Notes under the pieces: model-generated
What the model saw: only the letters and a program-made list of their open reading frames with translations
The model's database searches: none
What the model was told of the DNA's origin: nothing
NCBI GenBank assembly: GCA_045638005.1
Contig: JAZUAN010000035.1
Location: forward strand, 1-15,930
Length of the DNA stretch: 15,930 nucleotides
Source of the DNA: URNF01 sp045638005
GTDB taxonomy: Bacteria > Bacillota > Clostridia > Oscillospirales > Acutalibacteraceae
Direction of reading: 5' to 3'
Program-made: the position numbers and the translations under genes
Shown: positions 1 through 6,700 of the stretch, piece after piece
How positions within the stretch are numbered: position 1 is the stretch's first letter
Layout: each line of letters begins with the position of its first letter

Positions 1-110
1 CCTCCGACTTTTCCAAGTGTTAATTGTGATGGGGAAACATCTATATTTCTTTCCCAGTTCCATTCTGCCATCAGTTCGGCATTATCAATCACGTATTTCT
101 TTTCTGCCAC
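1..110 (-). CDS. Zinc-ribbon (treble-clef) domain protein, N-terminal part only
   Basis: The minus strand opens with GTG at 110 and stays open to the window edge, giving 36 codons. The visible protein begins VAEKKYVIDNAELMAEWNWE and continues RNIDVSPSQLTLGKVGG. The pattern of a leucine and acidic residue, then W-x-W-E-x-N, then S-P-x-x-L-T-x-G is typical of the start of the probable zinc-ribbon repeat (DUF4379-like) found in many Firmicutes proteins; the Cys pairs would come later, outside the window. A second in-frame GTG at 119 is possible; 110 is preferred because AGGTGAG lies just upstream. A consensus-like promoter ends about 17 nt before the start. The molecular function is unknown; nucleic acid binding is plausible for this fold but not shown here. 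Confidence 0.6.
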   Translation of the reverse strand, partial: MAEKKYVIDNAELMAEWNWERNIDVSPSQLTLGKVG

Positions 111-133
111 AGAGCTCACCTGCCTTCAACGTA

Positions 134-162
134 ATTATATAATTTGTTTTTATTTTTTTCAA
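134..162 (-). promoter_or_regulatory. Promoter for the zinc-ribbon gene
   Basis: On the minus strand TTGAAA (157-162) is separated by exactly 17 nt from TATAAT (134-139), a near-consensus housekeeping promoter. Transcription would start near 127, giving a very short leader before GTG at 110. The spacer is AT-rich. Confidence 0.7.
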
Positions 163-180
163 GTGATGGACAGCAATTCA

Positions 181-249
181 TACACCGACAGGATTCGAAC
201 CTCGGTTTTGCGCCGAGGTGCGTGTTGTACACCTGCGGCTACCAACCCA
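181..249 (-). other. tRNA-like T-arm remnant
   Basis: Positions 187-202 repeat 16 bases (GACAGGATTCGAACCT) that are identical to the T-arm region of the tRNA-Pro at 456-471. Read on the minus strand they give a T-loop TTCGAAT followed by a possible acceptor strand. The bases on the other side (CGAGG) do not complete the T-stem; instead they form a separate hairpin, CCTCGG 200-205 with CCGAGG 213-218. I could not fold a full cloverleaf or find a valid anticodon loop. It looks like the 3' piece of a tRNA joined to unrelated sequence, not a working tRNA gene. Confidence 0.45.
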
Positions 250-307
250 AAACATAGTCGGTTCACTTCGCTGTTCGCTCGTGACCCTCCTTATTTTGGG
301 CTTCCTC

Positions 308-339
308 CGCCTCGCTGCATCCGCCACCAGCGGCGCTCG
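308..339. repeat. 32-bp dispersed repeat, copy A
   Basis: This 32-bp segment matches positions 652-683 at 29 of 32 bases, in the same orientation. The core CCGCCACCAGCGG contains short complementary arms (CCGC/GCGG). Each copy is followed, toward lower coordinates, by further stem-loops of different sequence. No coding frame here is convincing. Confidence 0.7.
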
Positions 340-407
340 GCTCCGTCACCTCGTCCCTCACTTCGTTCAGGACTCGGAGCCGCAGGTTCGACCCACCAAT
401 CTAAATC

Positions 408-445
408 AAGAGAAAGGGCACCCACAACGTGGGTTCCCTTTCTCT

Positions 446-446
<1 letters not shown>
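408..446 (-). terminator. Terminator of the tRNA-Pro transcript
   Basis: An 11-bp stem (AAGAGAAAGGG with CCCTTTCTCTT) continues through one mismatch into a 6-bp stem (ACCCAC with GTGGGT) closed by a 3-nt loop. It starts immediately after the CCA end of tRNA-Pro on the minus strand and is followed by a T-containing run. The stem is close to symmetric, so it may also act on the plus strand. Confidence 0.7.
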
Positions 447-522
<76 letters not shown>

Positions 523-598
523 ATATAAAATTGCAAACGGTTGCTCGTGATGCAGCCGGCTTATAGTTTGACATGTCAGCAGCCCCACTTGCGGTGCC

Positions 599-635
599 CG
601 AAATTCGCTTTCTCGCTCTCGCTCGACGAATTTCG
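599..635. repeat. Hairpin with 9-bp perfect arms in the tRNA spacer
   Basis: CGAAATTCG (599-607) and CGAATTTCG (627-635) are exact reverse complements around a 19-nt CTCG-rich loop. The hairpin lies between the tRNA-Pro half copy and the intact tRNA-Pro, next to repeat copy B. It has no T-run, so a terminator role is doubtful; an RNA-processing role is possible but unproven. Confidence 0.6.
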
Positions 636-651
636 ACCGCGGCGCTTCGCA

Positions 652-683
652 CGTCTCGCTGTATCCGCCACCGGCGGCGCTCG
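652..683. repeat. 32-bp dispersed repeat, copy B
   Basis: Second copy of the repeat at 308-339 (29 of 32 identical), carrying the palindromic core CCGCCACCGGCGG. Here the core is fully self-complementary (CCGCC-ACC-GGCGG), whereas copy A has one base change in it. It lies about 10 bases from the breakpoint of the partial tRNA-Pro, which suggests that repeat and tRNA break belong to one insertion or duplication event. Confidence 0.7.
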
Positions 684-692
684 ACGTTCTCA

Positions 693-730
693 CCCGAACG
701 AAGCGCGCTACCAAACTGCGCTACATCTCG
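693..730 (-). pseudogene. 5' half of tRNA-Pro, cut in the anticodon loop
   Basis: Positions 693-734 repeat 485-526 exactly (42 of 42 bases). The copy contains the acceptor 5' strand, D-arm, anticodon stem 5' strand and the loop up to the anticodon and the next G (TTCGGG). It then changes to unrelated sequence, so it cannot fold as a tRNA. It lies directly downstream of the consensus promoter at 753-781, in the place where the functional gene would be expected. The intact tRNA-Pro follows 208 bp further on. The most economical reading is that an insertion or duplication left a truncated first copy and a complete second copy in one transcript. Confidence 0.85.
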
Positions 731-752
731 ATATGCTCTTTTCAGCCTTGCC

Positions 753-781
753 ATTATACTGTATATTTTTTGATTTGTCAA
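753..781 (-). promoter_or_regulatory. Consensus promoter of the tRNA-Pro locus
   Basis: On the minus strand TTGACA (776-781) and TATAAT (753-758) are both perfect and separated by 17 nt. A start site near 746 would place the first tRNA-Pro 5' half about 16 nt into the transcript. Such perfect promoters are typical of stable RNA genes. Confidence 0.9.
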
Positions 782-828
782 CTGCAATTTTGTGGAATTT
801 ATAAAACATAATGAGTAGTATATAAAAT

Positions 829-857
829 TTGCACCGCCGGCTATGCCGGGGGTGCAA
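829..857 (-). terminator. Hairpin terminator downstream of the AraC remnant
   Basis: Arms 829-841 and 845-857 pair over 13 positions with one G-G mismatch, around a TAT loop. On the minus strand the hairpin is followed by ATTTTAT, so it can end transcription from the AraC remnant; on the plus strand it is followed by AAAAA only. The 100 bases between it and the AraC stop show no gene. Confidence 0.6.
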
Positions 858-964
858 AAAACTTTAATTACGCGCAATTCTGCCGTAGCGGCAAGTGCTT
901 ATGCACACTTGGCATTTTTACAGCAGCAAAAATTTTTATATCTGCGGCGGTGGTATAAAATGCT

Positions 965-1399
965 CTACCCCTTAAACCGTGTTTCCTGCGGGGAGTAGCC
1001 GAAAAAGCTGCGATACGCGCGGTAAAAAGCGGAATATTCCCGATACCCGCAGCCAAAGCACACTTTGGTTGCGTCCTCGCCGCTGCGCAGCAGATAGTGT
1101 GCGCTCCACAGTCGCTTTTGGTGGATATACCGCATGGGACTTAAGCCCAGCGCCGCTTGAAATTCGCGATACAAAAACGCGCGGCTGATGTGTAGCGCTT
1201 CGCACAGCTCTTCTACGTTGGCAATGGTACTCAGATGCTTGTCGATATAGGCGATTGCCTGCGTCATCAGCTGTCCATATTTTTGAGGTGGCTGCTTTGC
1301 GATAGTATATAGTTTTTCCACCAATAATAACAGTTCAAGCACTAAGCCTTCCAGCAGCAGTTCCTGCTGCTCGCCATCAAACGGCTCGTGAAAACGGTT
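965..1399 (-). pseudogene. AraC-family transcriptional regulator, C-terminal half only
   Basis: The open frame runs from just after an in-frame TGA (1400-1402) to TAG at 965-967. It encodes a linker starting NRFHEPFDGEQQELLLEG, then a classic AraC/XylS DNA-binding domain with two helix-turn-helix motifs: VEELCEALHISRAFLYREF and DATKVCFGCGYREYSAFYRA, followed by the family end FFGYSP. The N-terminal cupin or sensing domain of about 150 residues expected for this family is absent. The sequence becomes unrelated at about 1400, exactly where a nagA remnant begins on the other strand. A GTG at 1340-1342 could still start a 125-residue HTH-only protein, but no ribosome binding site supports it. The regulated genes are unknown. 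Confidence 0.8.
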
Positions 1400-1407
1400 T
1401 CAGACGT

Positions 1408-1734
1408 ATGGGGGTCGTTGAATACGCCTATCTGAATGACGCTGTTTTAGCGGAGATCATCGCGGACGGCGCACATTTGCCGCCCGAGCTTATCCGCATG
1501 ATCGTGAAGATCAAAGGTAAGGACAAGGTAGCGCTTGTGACCGATGCCATGAGTGCTACGGGGTTGGATGTGACAGCAGGAGAACTGAACGGTGTGCAGT
1601 ATATTGTGGAGGACAGTGTGTGTAAACTCACAGACCGCTCGGCGTTCGCGGGTAGTATCGCCACCGCCGATCTGGTGATTTTTGATGAGGATATCCGCAT
1701 ACAAAGTGTATATGTAGGTGGAGAAAAAATATAG
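1408..1734 (+). pseudogene. nagA: N-acetylglucosamine-6-phosphate deacetylase remnant
   Basis: The frame encodes the C-terminal part of NagA: GVVEYAYLNDAVLAEIIADG, then HLPPELIRMIVKIKG, then the LVTDAMSATG motif carrying the catalytic Asp, then DRSAFAGSIATAD. From there the text jumps directly to LVIFDEDIRIQSVYVGGE, the family's C-terminal strand. NagA normally has about 40-50 residues between those two points, so an in-frame internal deletion near 1665-1671 is inferred. The first two thirds of the gene (metal-binding N-terminus) are missing as well; recognisable homology starts at about 1411. The ATG at 1408 is internal and has no ribosome binding site. The wild-type enzyme deacetylates GlcNAc-6-phosphate in amino-sugar catabolism; this remnant cannot be active. 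A strong terminator follows the stop codon. Confidence 0.82.
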
Positions 1735-1747
1735 TCCGAAAGGATCG

Positions 1748-1778
1748 AAAAAGACCTGTTGCATAACGGGTCTTTTTT
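1748..1778 (+). terminator. Intrinsic terminator after the nagA remnant
   Basis: A 13-bp stem (AAAAAGACC, T-G wobble, GTT with AAC, GGTCTTTTT) closes a GCAT loop and ends in six T residues. It lies 14 nt after the nagA stop codon. It also contains the -35 box of the next gene's promoter. Confidence 0.9.
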
Positions 1779-1787
1779 ATGTATACT
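1759..1787 (+). promoter_or_regulatory. Promoter of the beta-CASP operon, embedded in a terminator
   Basis: TTGCAT (1759-1764) and TATACT (1782-1787) are 17 nt apart. The -35 box lies in the loop of the preceding terminator and the spacer contains its T-run. A start near 1794 would give a leader of about 24 nt with the ribosome binding site AAAGGAGG at 1803-1810. Confidence 0.6.
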
Positions 1788-1817
1788 ATTTGTATGAAAT
1801 CAAAAGGAGGCGGTGGC

Positions 1818-3425
1818 ATGAAACTCACCTTTATCGGCGCGGCGCATGAAGTGACCGGCAGCTGCACTTTGCTCACGGTGGGCGGTGCGAATTATCTCAT
1901 CGACTGCGGCATGGAGCAAGGCAAAGACGTTTTTGAAAATGTACCCTTACCGGTGGCGGCAGGCGCTATCGAAGCGGTGTTTTTGACCCACGCACACGTG
2001 GACCATTCGGGTATGCTCCCGAAGCTGTACAAGGACGGCTTTAAGGGGAAAATTTACACCACGACGGTGACCGCCGATCTGTGCGAGATCATGCTCAGAG
2101 ACTCTGCACATATCCAAGAGTCGGAAGCGGAATGGAAAAGCAAAAAATCCGTCCGCAACGGCGGCGAGCCTATCGAACCCATTTACGGCATGGCGGACGC
2201 GGAGGGCACTTTGCGGCTGTTTCAGCGTTGTCAATATGCTACCATGTATCAGGTCGCTGAAAATGTACAGATCCGTTTCACCGATATCGGACACCTGCTC
2301 GGCTCGGCTGCTGTTGAAATGTGGTTAACAGAGGGGAATGAAACCAGAAAAATCGTTTTCAGCGGTGATGTGGGTAATACCAACCAACCGCTTATCAACG
2401 ACCCGAAAACGGTGGAAGAAGCGGATTTGCTGGTGTTAGAGTCCACCTACGGCAACCGCCTGCACGATCGCCGCCCGCACGGGGACACGGTGGAGGAACT
2501 CAGCGGATACATTTCCCGCACCTTTGACAGAGGCGGCTCGCTCATTATCCCTTCCTTTGCGGTGGGCAGAACGCAGGAACTTTTATATGCCATCCGCACC
2601 GCAAAGCACCGCGGCTTGCTCGATAAATACGGCAATTTCCCCGTATATGTAGACAGTCCTTTGGCGGTGGAATCTACCCGCATCTTTTTGCAGTGCGACC
2701 CCGTCTGCTTTGATGAAGAGACTACGGCACTGTTACAACAAGGGGTCAACCCTATCTGGTTTGATGGTATTGAGTTGTCGGTGAACAGTGATGAGTCCAA
2801 AGCCATCAATTTTGACACCCGCCCGAAAATCATCATTTCGGCGAGCGGTATGTGCGAAGCGGGACGCATCCGCCATCATTTAAAACACGGTCTTTGGAAA
2901 CCAGAGAACAGTGTGCTGTTTGTCGGCTACCAAGCGGAAAATTCGCTCGGCAGAAAATTGCAGGACGGCGCGGCTGAAGTGCGTATTTTCGGCGAGGATA
3001 TTGCTGTCAAAGCGGAAATTCTCAGTCTGCATGGCACCAGCGGACATGCGGACCAAGAAGGGCTGTTGAATTGGGTCTCTGCTTTCAAGAAACGCCCTGA
3101 AACCGTGTTTGTCAACCATGGCGACGAAGATGCCGCTGAGACCTTAAAAGGGCTTTTAGAGGCGAAATTCGGCTGTGCGGCGCATGCGCCATATTCGGGT
3201 AGTGAATATGACCTGCTCACCGGCAAACCTGTCAAGGAAACGAGCGGTGTGCGGCTCAAAAAGGTGTCCGGCGGGCAGGATGGCCGCGGCGGACAACTGT
3301 ACGCGGCTCTGGTCGCGGCGGCGCATGGTTTGGTGGAGGTCGCCAAAAAATGCCGCGGTATGTCCAATAAAGATATTGCGGCGTTTACCGAACAAATCAA
3401 AAATCTAATCAAGAAATGGTCATAA
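1818..3425 (+). CDS. MBL-fold / beta-CASP RNA-metabolising hydrolase
   Basis: A 535-residue protein starting at ATG 1818, seven bases after AAAGGAGG; an earlier in-frame ATG lacks a binding site. The metallo-beta-lactamase signature HAHVDH is at residues 58-63, GHLLGS (His159) and FSGDVG (Asp184) supply further metal ligands, and LESTYG (Glu209) marks beta-CASP motif A. SASGMCEAGR (341-350), LHGTSGHAD (His410) and VNHGD (His434) are the later beta-CASP blocks. This is the CPSF73/RNase J-like superfamily that cleaves RNA using two zinc ions in the cytoplasm. About 60 C-terminal residues after 475 are more variable and contain a Lys-rich end. It is co-transcribed with the SDR gene (11-nt gap). 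Substrate unknown; it is not a canonical RNase J, which has a different architecture. Confidence 0.92.
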   Translation: MKLTFIGAAHEVTGSCTLLTVGGANYLIDCGMEQGKDVFENVPLPVAAGAIEAVFLTHAHVDHSGMLPKLYKDGFKGKIYTTTVTADLCEIMLRDSAHIQESEAEWKSKKSVRNGGEPIEPIYGMADAEGTLRLFQRCQYATMYQVAENVQIRFTDIGHLLGSAAVEMWLTEGNETRKIVFSGDVGNTNQPLINDPKTVEEADLLVLESTYGNRLHDRRPHGDTVEELSGYISRTFDRGGSLIIPSFAVGRTQELLYAIRTAKHRGLLDKYGNFPVYVDSPLAVESTRIFLQCDPVCFDEETTALLQQGVNPIWFDGIELSVNSDESKAINFDTRPKIIISASGMCEAGRIRHHLKHGLWKPENSVLFVGYQAENSLGRKLQDGAAEVRIFGEDIAVKAEILSLHGTSGHADQEGLLNWVSAFKKRPETVFVNHGDEDAAETLKGLLEAKFGCAAHAPYSGSEYDLLTGKPVKETSGVRLKKVSGGQDGRGGQLYAALVAAAHGLVEVAKKCRGMSNKDIAAFTEQIKNLIKKWS

Positions 3426-3436
3426 AGGAGAAGAAT

Positions 3437-4198
3437 ATGACAGTAGCAATTTTAACAGGTGCCTCGGCAGGACTTGGACAATCGTTTTTTAAAGCGCTTA
3501 CCGCAAATGGTCCTGCGGTGGATGAAATTTGGCTCATCGCCCGACGGCGCGAACGGTTGGAGGAAATGGCTGCATCCTGCCTCGCTCAAAATGTGCGGGT
3601 GCTTTCCATGGATCTGACCGTTGAAGATAGTTTTAAAGAACTGGAAACGTTGCTCAAAACTGAAAAACCCGACGTCAAGGTGCTCATCAACAATGCCGGA
3701 TTCGGCAAAATGGGGTATGTGGAGGAACTGTCCCCCGAGGAACAGGGCGGCATGGTCGATTTGAACGTCCGTGCGCTCACCGTGTTATCCGCGATGGTGT
3801 TACCCTTTATGAATAAGGGTGCTTTTGTGCTCAATGTTTGCTCGATTGCTTCTTTTGTGCCCAATCCGCGTATGACCGTCTATTCCTCCACCAAAGCATA
3901 CGTGATGAGTTTTTCAAAAGGTCTGCGTGAAGAAACCAAAAAACGCGGCGTCAACGTGTTGGCGCTTTGCCCCGGCCCGATGCGCACCGAGTTTTTGCCG
4001 GTGGCAGGTATTGCGGCAGGCTCTTCCAAAACCTTTGATACCCTGCCGTATGCAAACCCCGACAAGGTGGCGGCAGCCGCACTCAAAAGCGCCGTCAAAG
4101 GCAAAGCTGTCTGCACCCCGCTTGCGTTTTTCAAATTCTATCGCATTCTCGCCAAACTCCTGCCGCATAACTGGCTGATGAAACTGAGCAAGGTGTAA
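3437..4198 (+). CDS. SDR-family NAD(P)-dependent oxidoreductase
   Basis: A 253-residue classical short-chain dehydrogenase starting at ATG 3437 behind AAAGGAGA; the longer frame from 3416 overlaps the upstream stop and is not preferred. The Rossmann nucleotide motif TGASAGLG is at residues 7-14, the Arg cluster ARRRER (35-40) suggests NADPH preference, NNAG is at 85-88, the catalytic Ser is at 136 (NVCSIASF), and the YSSTK motif gives Tyr149 and Lys153. CPGPMRT near 178-184 is the usual post-catalytic loop. All catalytic residues are present, so the enzyme should be active. It follows the beta-CASP gene by 11 nt and probably shares its mRNA. The substrate cannot be read from the sequence; relatives act on diverse ketones and aldehydes. 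Confidence 0.92.
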   Translation: MTVAILTGASAGLGQSFFKALTANGPAVDEIWLIARRRERLEEMAASCLAQNVRVLSMDLTVEDSFKELETLLKTEKPDVKVLINNAGFGKMGYVEELSPEEQGGMVDLNVRALTVLSAMVLPFMNKGAFVLNVCSIASFVPNPRMTVYSSTKAYVMSFSKGLREETKKRGVNVLALCPGPMRTEFLPVAGIAAGSSKTFDTLPYANPDKVAAAALKSAVKGKAVCTPLAFFKFYRILAKLLPHNWLMKLSKV

Positions 4199-4300
4199 AT
4201 ACATAAAAAAGAAAAAGCGCGGTGTTACTGTAAAATCTACTTGCGCTGTTCATGCTTTTCTGTTTTGCTGAAAGCAGAAATAAGCAATGGAGAGACGAGC

Positions 4301-4470
4301 ATGAATTTAAAAGAAATCCGCGGCGGTGGCTATGCCACCGTTTTCGATCTCGACAAGGGCGCGAACTGCATCCGCTTGCGGCATGAGGGGCTAGGCGTGC
4401 GTATCCTGCGGGAGCAGGAGGATCCGAGCTGTGAACCGGACAATCCGTATCTCTACGGCATGCCGATTTT
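4301..4470 (+). pseudogene. Aldose-1-epimerase-like gene, N-terminal fragment
   Basis: ATG 4301 follows GGAGAGACGAGC and starts MNLKEIRGGGYATVFDLDKG, then ANCIRLRHEGLGVRILRE and PDNPYLYGMPIL. The GGY start, GANCI-x-LR block and DNPYLYGMPIL are characteristic of the galactose-mutarotase (aldose 1-epimerase) superfamily N-terminus. Family members have about 280-350 residues; here homology stops after some 57 residues at about 4470. The frame then runs out of register through the following fragment to a stop at 4607. The catalytic His residues and Glu lie in the missing part, so the product would be inactive. No promoter is obvious in the 100-nt gap after the SDR gene. Confidence 0.72.
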
Positions 4471-4599
4471 GATGTCAAGCAATGGTTCTATGATCTGTAC
4501 CGTCCCAACCACCGTCCCTACGATCCCAAGGAGATTGCGCTTATCAAGAAAATGTGCAAAGCGGCAGATGACGATTTTGCACGCAAGCAGGCGAAATAA
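4471..4599 (+). pseudogene. C-terminal fragment of an unidentified gene fused to the epimerase remnant
   Basis: In a frame different from the epimerase start, the sequence reads DVKQWFYDLYRPNHRPYDPK and then EIALIKKMCKAADDDFARKQAK before TAA at 4597-4599. The composition (regular amphipathic helix, charged end, proper stop followed by a terminator) looks like a genuine protein C-terminus and not a shadow. I do not recognise the family. The join to the epimerase fragment lies at about 4465-4471 and shifts the frame, so no fusion protein is made. The deletion that joined them removed the 3' part of one gene and the 5' part of another. Confidence 0.5.
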
Positions 4600-4608
4600 A
4601 TATATATG

Positions 4609-4647
4609 AAAAAAGCAGGCTGCAACTTTGGTTGCAGCGTGCTTTTT
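4609..4647. terminator. Bidirectional terminator between converging units
   Basis: Outer arms AAAAAGCA/TGCTTTTT and inner arms CTGCAAC/GTTGCAG are separated by a 2x2 internal loop and closed by TTTG. T-runs are present on both strands. It serves the plus-strand remnant (stop 4599) and the minus-strand msmX-like gene (stop at 4665). Confidence 0.85.
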
Positions 4648-4664
4648 CATTATCTGATTGAAGA

Positions 4665-5807
4665 TCAGTTGCAGATGGTCTGCTCGGTGTCTTTGTCGAA
4701 CAGGTGAATCTTGGTGTTCTCGATGACAGCGTCGATTCTGTCGCCGGGACGCGCGGTGGAAGCGGGATCCACGCGAGCGGTGATGTTGTAACCCTCGGTG
4801 GAGAGGTGCAGATAGGTCTCAGCGCCCATCAGCTCGGCAACGTCCACGTCAGCGGAGAATTTGCAATCAGCGAACTCTTCCATGTAGCGGGGCTCGTCAT
4901 GCACGTCTTCGGGACGGATACCCATGATGAGTTCCTTGCCGACATACTCTTCCAGCACGTTGTCCTTGTTTTTGGAAGCGGGCAGCGGGATGCGATATTT
5001 GGTACCGCGAGTGTCTTTGGTATCCTCGGAACCGAATTCCACATAGAAAGTGTCGCCCTCTTTGAGCAGCACGGACTCGATGAAGTTCATCTGGGGGCTG
5101 CCGATAAAGCCGGCAACGAACATGTTGCAGGGCAGATCATACAGATGCTGGGGAGTATCCACCTGCTGAATGAGACCGTCCTTCATAACCACGATGCGGT
5201 CGCCCATGGTCATAGCTTCGGTCTGGTCATGGGTAACGTAGATGAAGGTGGTACCCAGACGTTTGTGCAGTTTGGAGAGCTCGGTACGCATCTGCGCACG
5301 GAGTTTCGCGTCCAAGTTGGACAGCGGTTCGTCAAGCAGGAAGACCTTGGGCTCACGGACGATAGCACGACCGAGCGCCACACGCTGACGCTGACCACCC
5401 GACAAAGCCTTCGGCTTTCTGTCCAGCAGGTGGGAGATGTCGAGGATACGAGCAGCTTCTTCCACGCGGCGTTTGATCTCATCCTTCGGAGTCTTGCGCA
5501 GTTTCAGACCGAATGCCATGTTCTCAAACACGGTCATGTGCGGATACAGAGCATAGTTCTGGAACACCATCGCGATGTCGCGATCTTTCGGTGCAACGTT
5601 GTTCACCAGACGGTCGCCGATGTACAGCTCACCGTCGGAAATCTCTTCCAGACCGGCGATCATACGCAGGGTGGTGGATTTACCGCAGCCGGAAGGACCG
5701 ACCATGATGATGAACTCTTTGTCCTTGATTTCGAGGTTGAAATCGGACACGGCAGTAACGCCGCCGGGATAGCGTTTGTAGATGCTTTTCAAAGAAAGGC
5801 TTGCCAT
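4665..5807 (-). CDS. msmX: Sugar ABC transporter ATP-binding protein, MsmX/UgpC type
   Basis: A 380-residue ATPase starting at ATG 5807 behind GGAGGT (5815-5820). The Walker A motif GPSGCGKST is at residues 37-45, the Q-loop at VFQNYALYPH (81-90), the signature LSGGQ at 135-139, Walker B VFLLDE at 155-160, D-loop SNLD and the switch His at 193 (VTHD). The C-terminal ~130 residues form the TOBE regulatory domain typical of carbohydrate importers. It works at the inner face of the membrane with permease partners that are not encoded nearby. Gram-positive MsmX proteins are commonly orphan and energise several oligosaccharide importers, which fits this isolated gene. It has its own promoter and a palindrome in the leader. 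The exact symbol is by family and not proven. Confidence 0.93.
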   Translation of the reverse strand: MASLSLKSIYKRYPGGVTAVSDFNLEIKDKEFIIMVGPSGCGKSTTLRMIAGLEEISDGELYIGDRLVNNVAPKDRDIAMVFQNYALYPHMTVFENMAFGLKLRKTPKDEIKRRVEEAARILDISHLLDRKPKALSGGQRQRVALGRAIVREPKVFLLDEPLSNLDAKLRAQMRTELSKLHKRLGTTFIYVTHDQTEAMTMGDRIVVMKDGLIQQVDTPQHLYDLPCNMFVAGFIGSPQMNFIESVLLKEGDTFYVEFGSEDTKDTRGTKYRIPLPASKNKDNVLEEYVGKELIMGIRPEDVHDEPRYMEEFADCKFSADVDVAELMGAETYLHLSTEGYNITARVDPASTARPGDRIDAVIENTKIHLFDKDTEQTICN

Positions 5808-5830
5808 AATTTTGACCTCCAATTGTATTT

Positions 5831-5844
5831 ACCGGTCGCCCGGT
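5831..5844. promoter_or_regulatory. Palindrome in the msmX leader
   Basis: ACCGG (5831-5835) and CCGGT (5840-5844) are separated by TCGC. The palindrome lies between the predicted start site near 5856 and the ribosome binding site at 5815-5820. It could be a small leader hairpin or an operator; the sequence does not say which. Confidence 0.35.
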
Positions 5845-5862
5845 TATATTTTTACAGTAGAT

Positions 5863-5891
5863 AGTATACCAACTTTTTCTACATTTTGCTA
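5863..5891 (-). promoter_or_regulatory. Extended -10 promoter of the msmX-like gene
   Basis: On the minus strand TGGTATACT (5863-5871) is an extended -10 element. A weak -35 box TAGCAA (5886-5891) lies at 17-nt spacing. The motif GAAAAAGTT occurs twice upstream in AT-rich DNA. Confidence 0.6.
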
Positions 5892-5961
5892 GTCGCAAAT
5901 CATACAAACTTTTTCGAGTTTTTTATGTATTTTTTATAATGGCAAATTGCACAAAAAGTTT

Positions 5962-6678
5962 TCAACACCCCTTGAACAGCAAGGAAATTTCGTGTTTATC
6001 GAGTGAACGATATTCACATTCTTTCAATTCTTTATCCAGTTGCAGACCGCCCATGGAAAGCCGACAAAGCCAGTCAACACCGCGGTCTACGACACCGAAC
6101 ATGCGCTTTATCTGGTGGAATTTCCCCTCGCATATGGTAATTTCGACCAGTGGTCGTTCACCGCCCTCTAAAACGGTCAATTCGGCGGGCAGACAGTTTG
6201 TGCCATCTGCCAAAACGACACCTTCTTTGAAAGCAGCGATCTCCTTTTCGCCGATGGGGCCGTCCAGTATCGCGTGGTACCGTTTCATCACGTGATTTTT
6301 GGGGGATAAAATACGGTGTGCAAGGTCGCCGTCGTTGGTGAGAATAACCAGTCCGTGGGTATCCTTGTCAAGGCGTCCCGCGGGGAATATATCCTTTCTG
6401 CGATCTTCGGGGTTCAGCAGATCCACCACCGTTTTTGCCTTCGGATCGCGGGAGACGCATAAAATGCCGGCGGGCTTGTTGAGCATATAGTATACAAATT
6501 TCGAAAATTCCAGTTTCTTGCCGTTGATACAAATGACGGCTTTTTCGGGGTCGATCTTTTTGGCGGGATCCTTGCACACCACGCCGTCCACCGTTACCCG
6601 TCCACGACGAATAAAGCCGTCGGTCTCCCGACGGCTTTGCATGGTTTGTGAGCAGATGATCTTATCCAGCCGTTCCAT
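5962..6678 (-). CDS. Pseudouridine synthase, RsuA/RluB family
   Basis: A 238-residue protein starting at ATG 6678 behind AAAGGA. Residues 1-60 form an S4 RNA-binding domain (MERLDKIICS, then RRGRVTVDG). The synthase domain follows, with NKPAG at 67-71 and the catalytic motif GRLDKDTHGL at 101-110, where Asp104 is the nucleophile. KFHQIKRMFG near 180-190 is the conserved late motif. It converts a specific rRNA uridine to pseudouridine; the RsuA branch (16S rRNA) is likely from the small size and sequence style, but RluB/E/F cannot be excluded. It lies between the tRNA-like element and msmX on the same strand. No clear own promoter or terminator was found; readthrough into msmX is possible. Confidence 0.92.
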   Translation of the reverse strand: MERLDKIICSQTMQSRRETDGFIRRGRVTVDGVVCKDPAKKIDPEKAVICINGKKLEFSKFVYYMLNKPAGILCVSRDPKAKTVVDLLNPEDRRKDIFPAGRLDKDTHGLVILTNDGDLAHRILSPKNHVMKRYHAILDGPIGEKEIAAFKEGVVLADGTNCLPAELTVLEGGERPLVEITICEGKFHQIKRMFGVVDRGVDWLCRLSMGGLQLDKELKECEYRSLDKHEISLLFKGC

Positions 6679-6700
6679 TTGATGTATCCTTTGGTTTTAG

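Noticed and set aside
181..249. A second complete tRNA gene
   Set aside because: Only the T-loop and one acceptor strand fit; T-stem pairing fails and no anticodon loop with U33 is present.
4704..5864. 386-codon plus-strand frame opposite the msmX-like gene
   Set aside because: Antisense shadow with His/Val/Gln-rich composition; the minus-strand ATPase has all motifs and a ribosome binding site.
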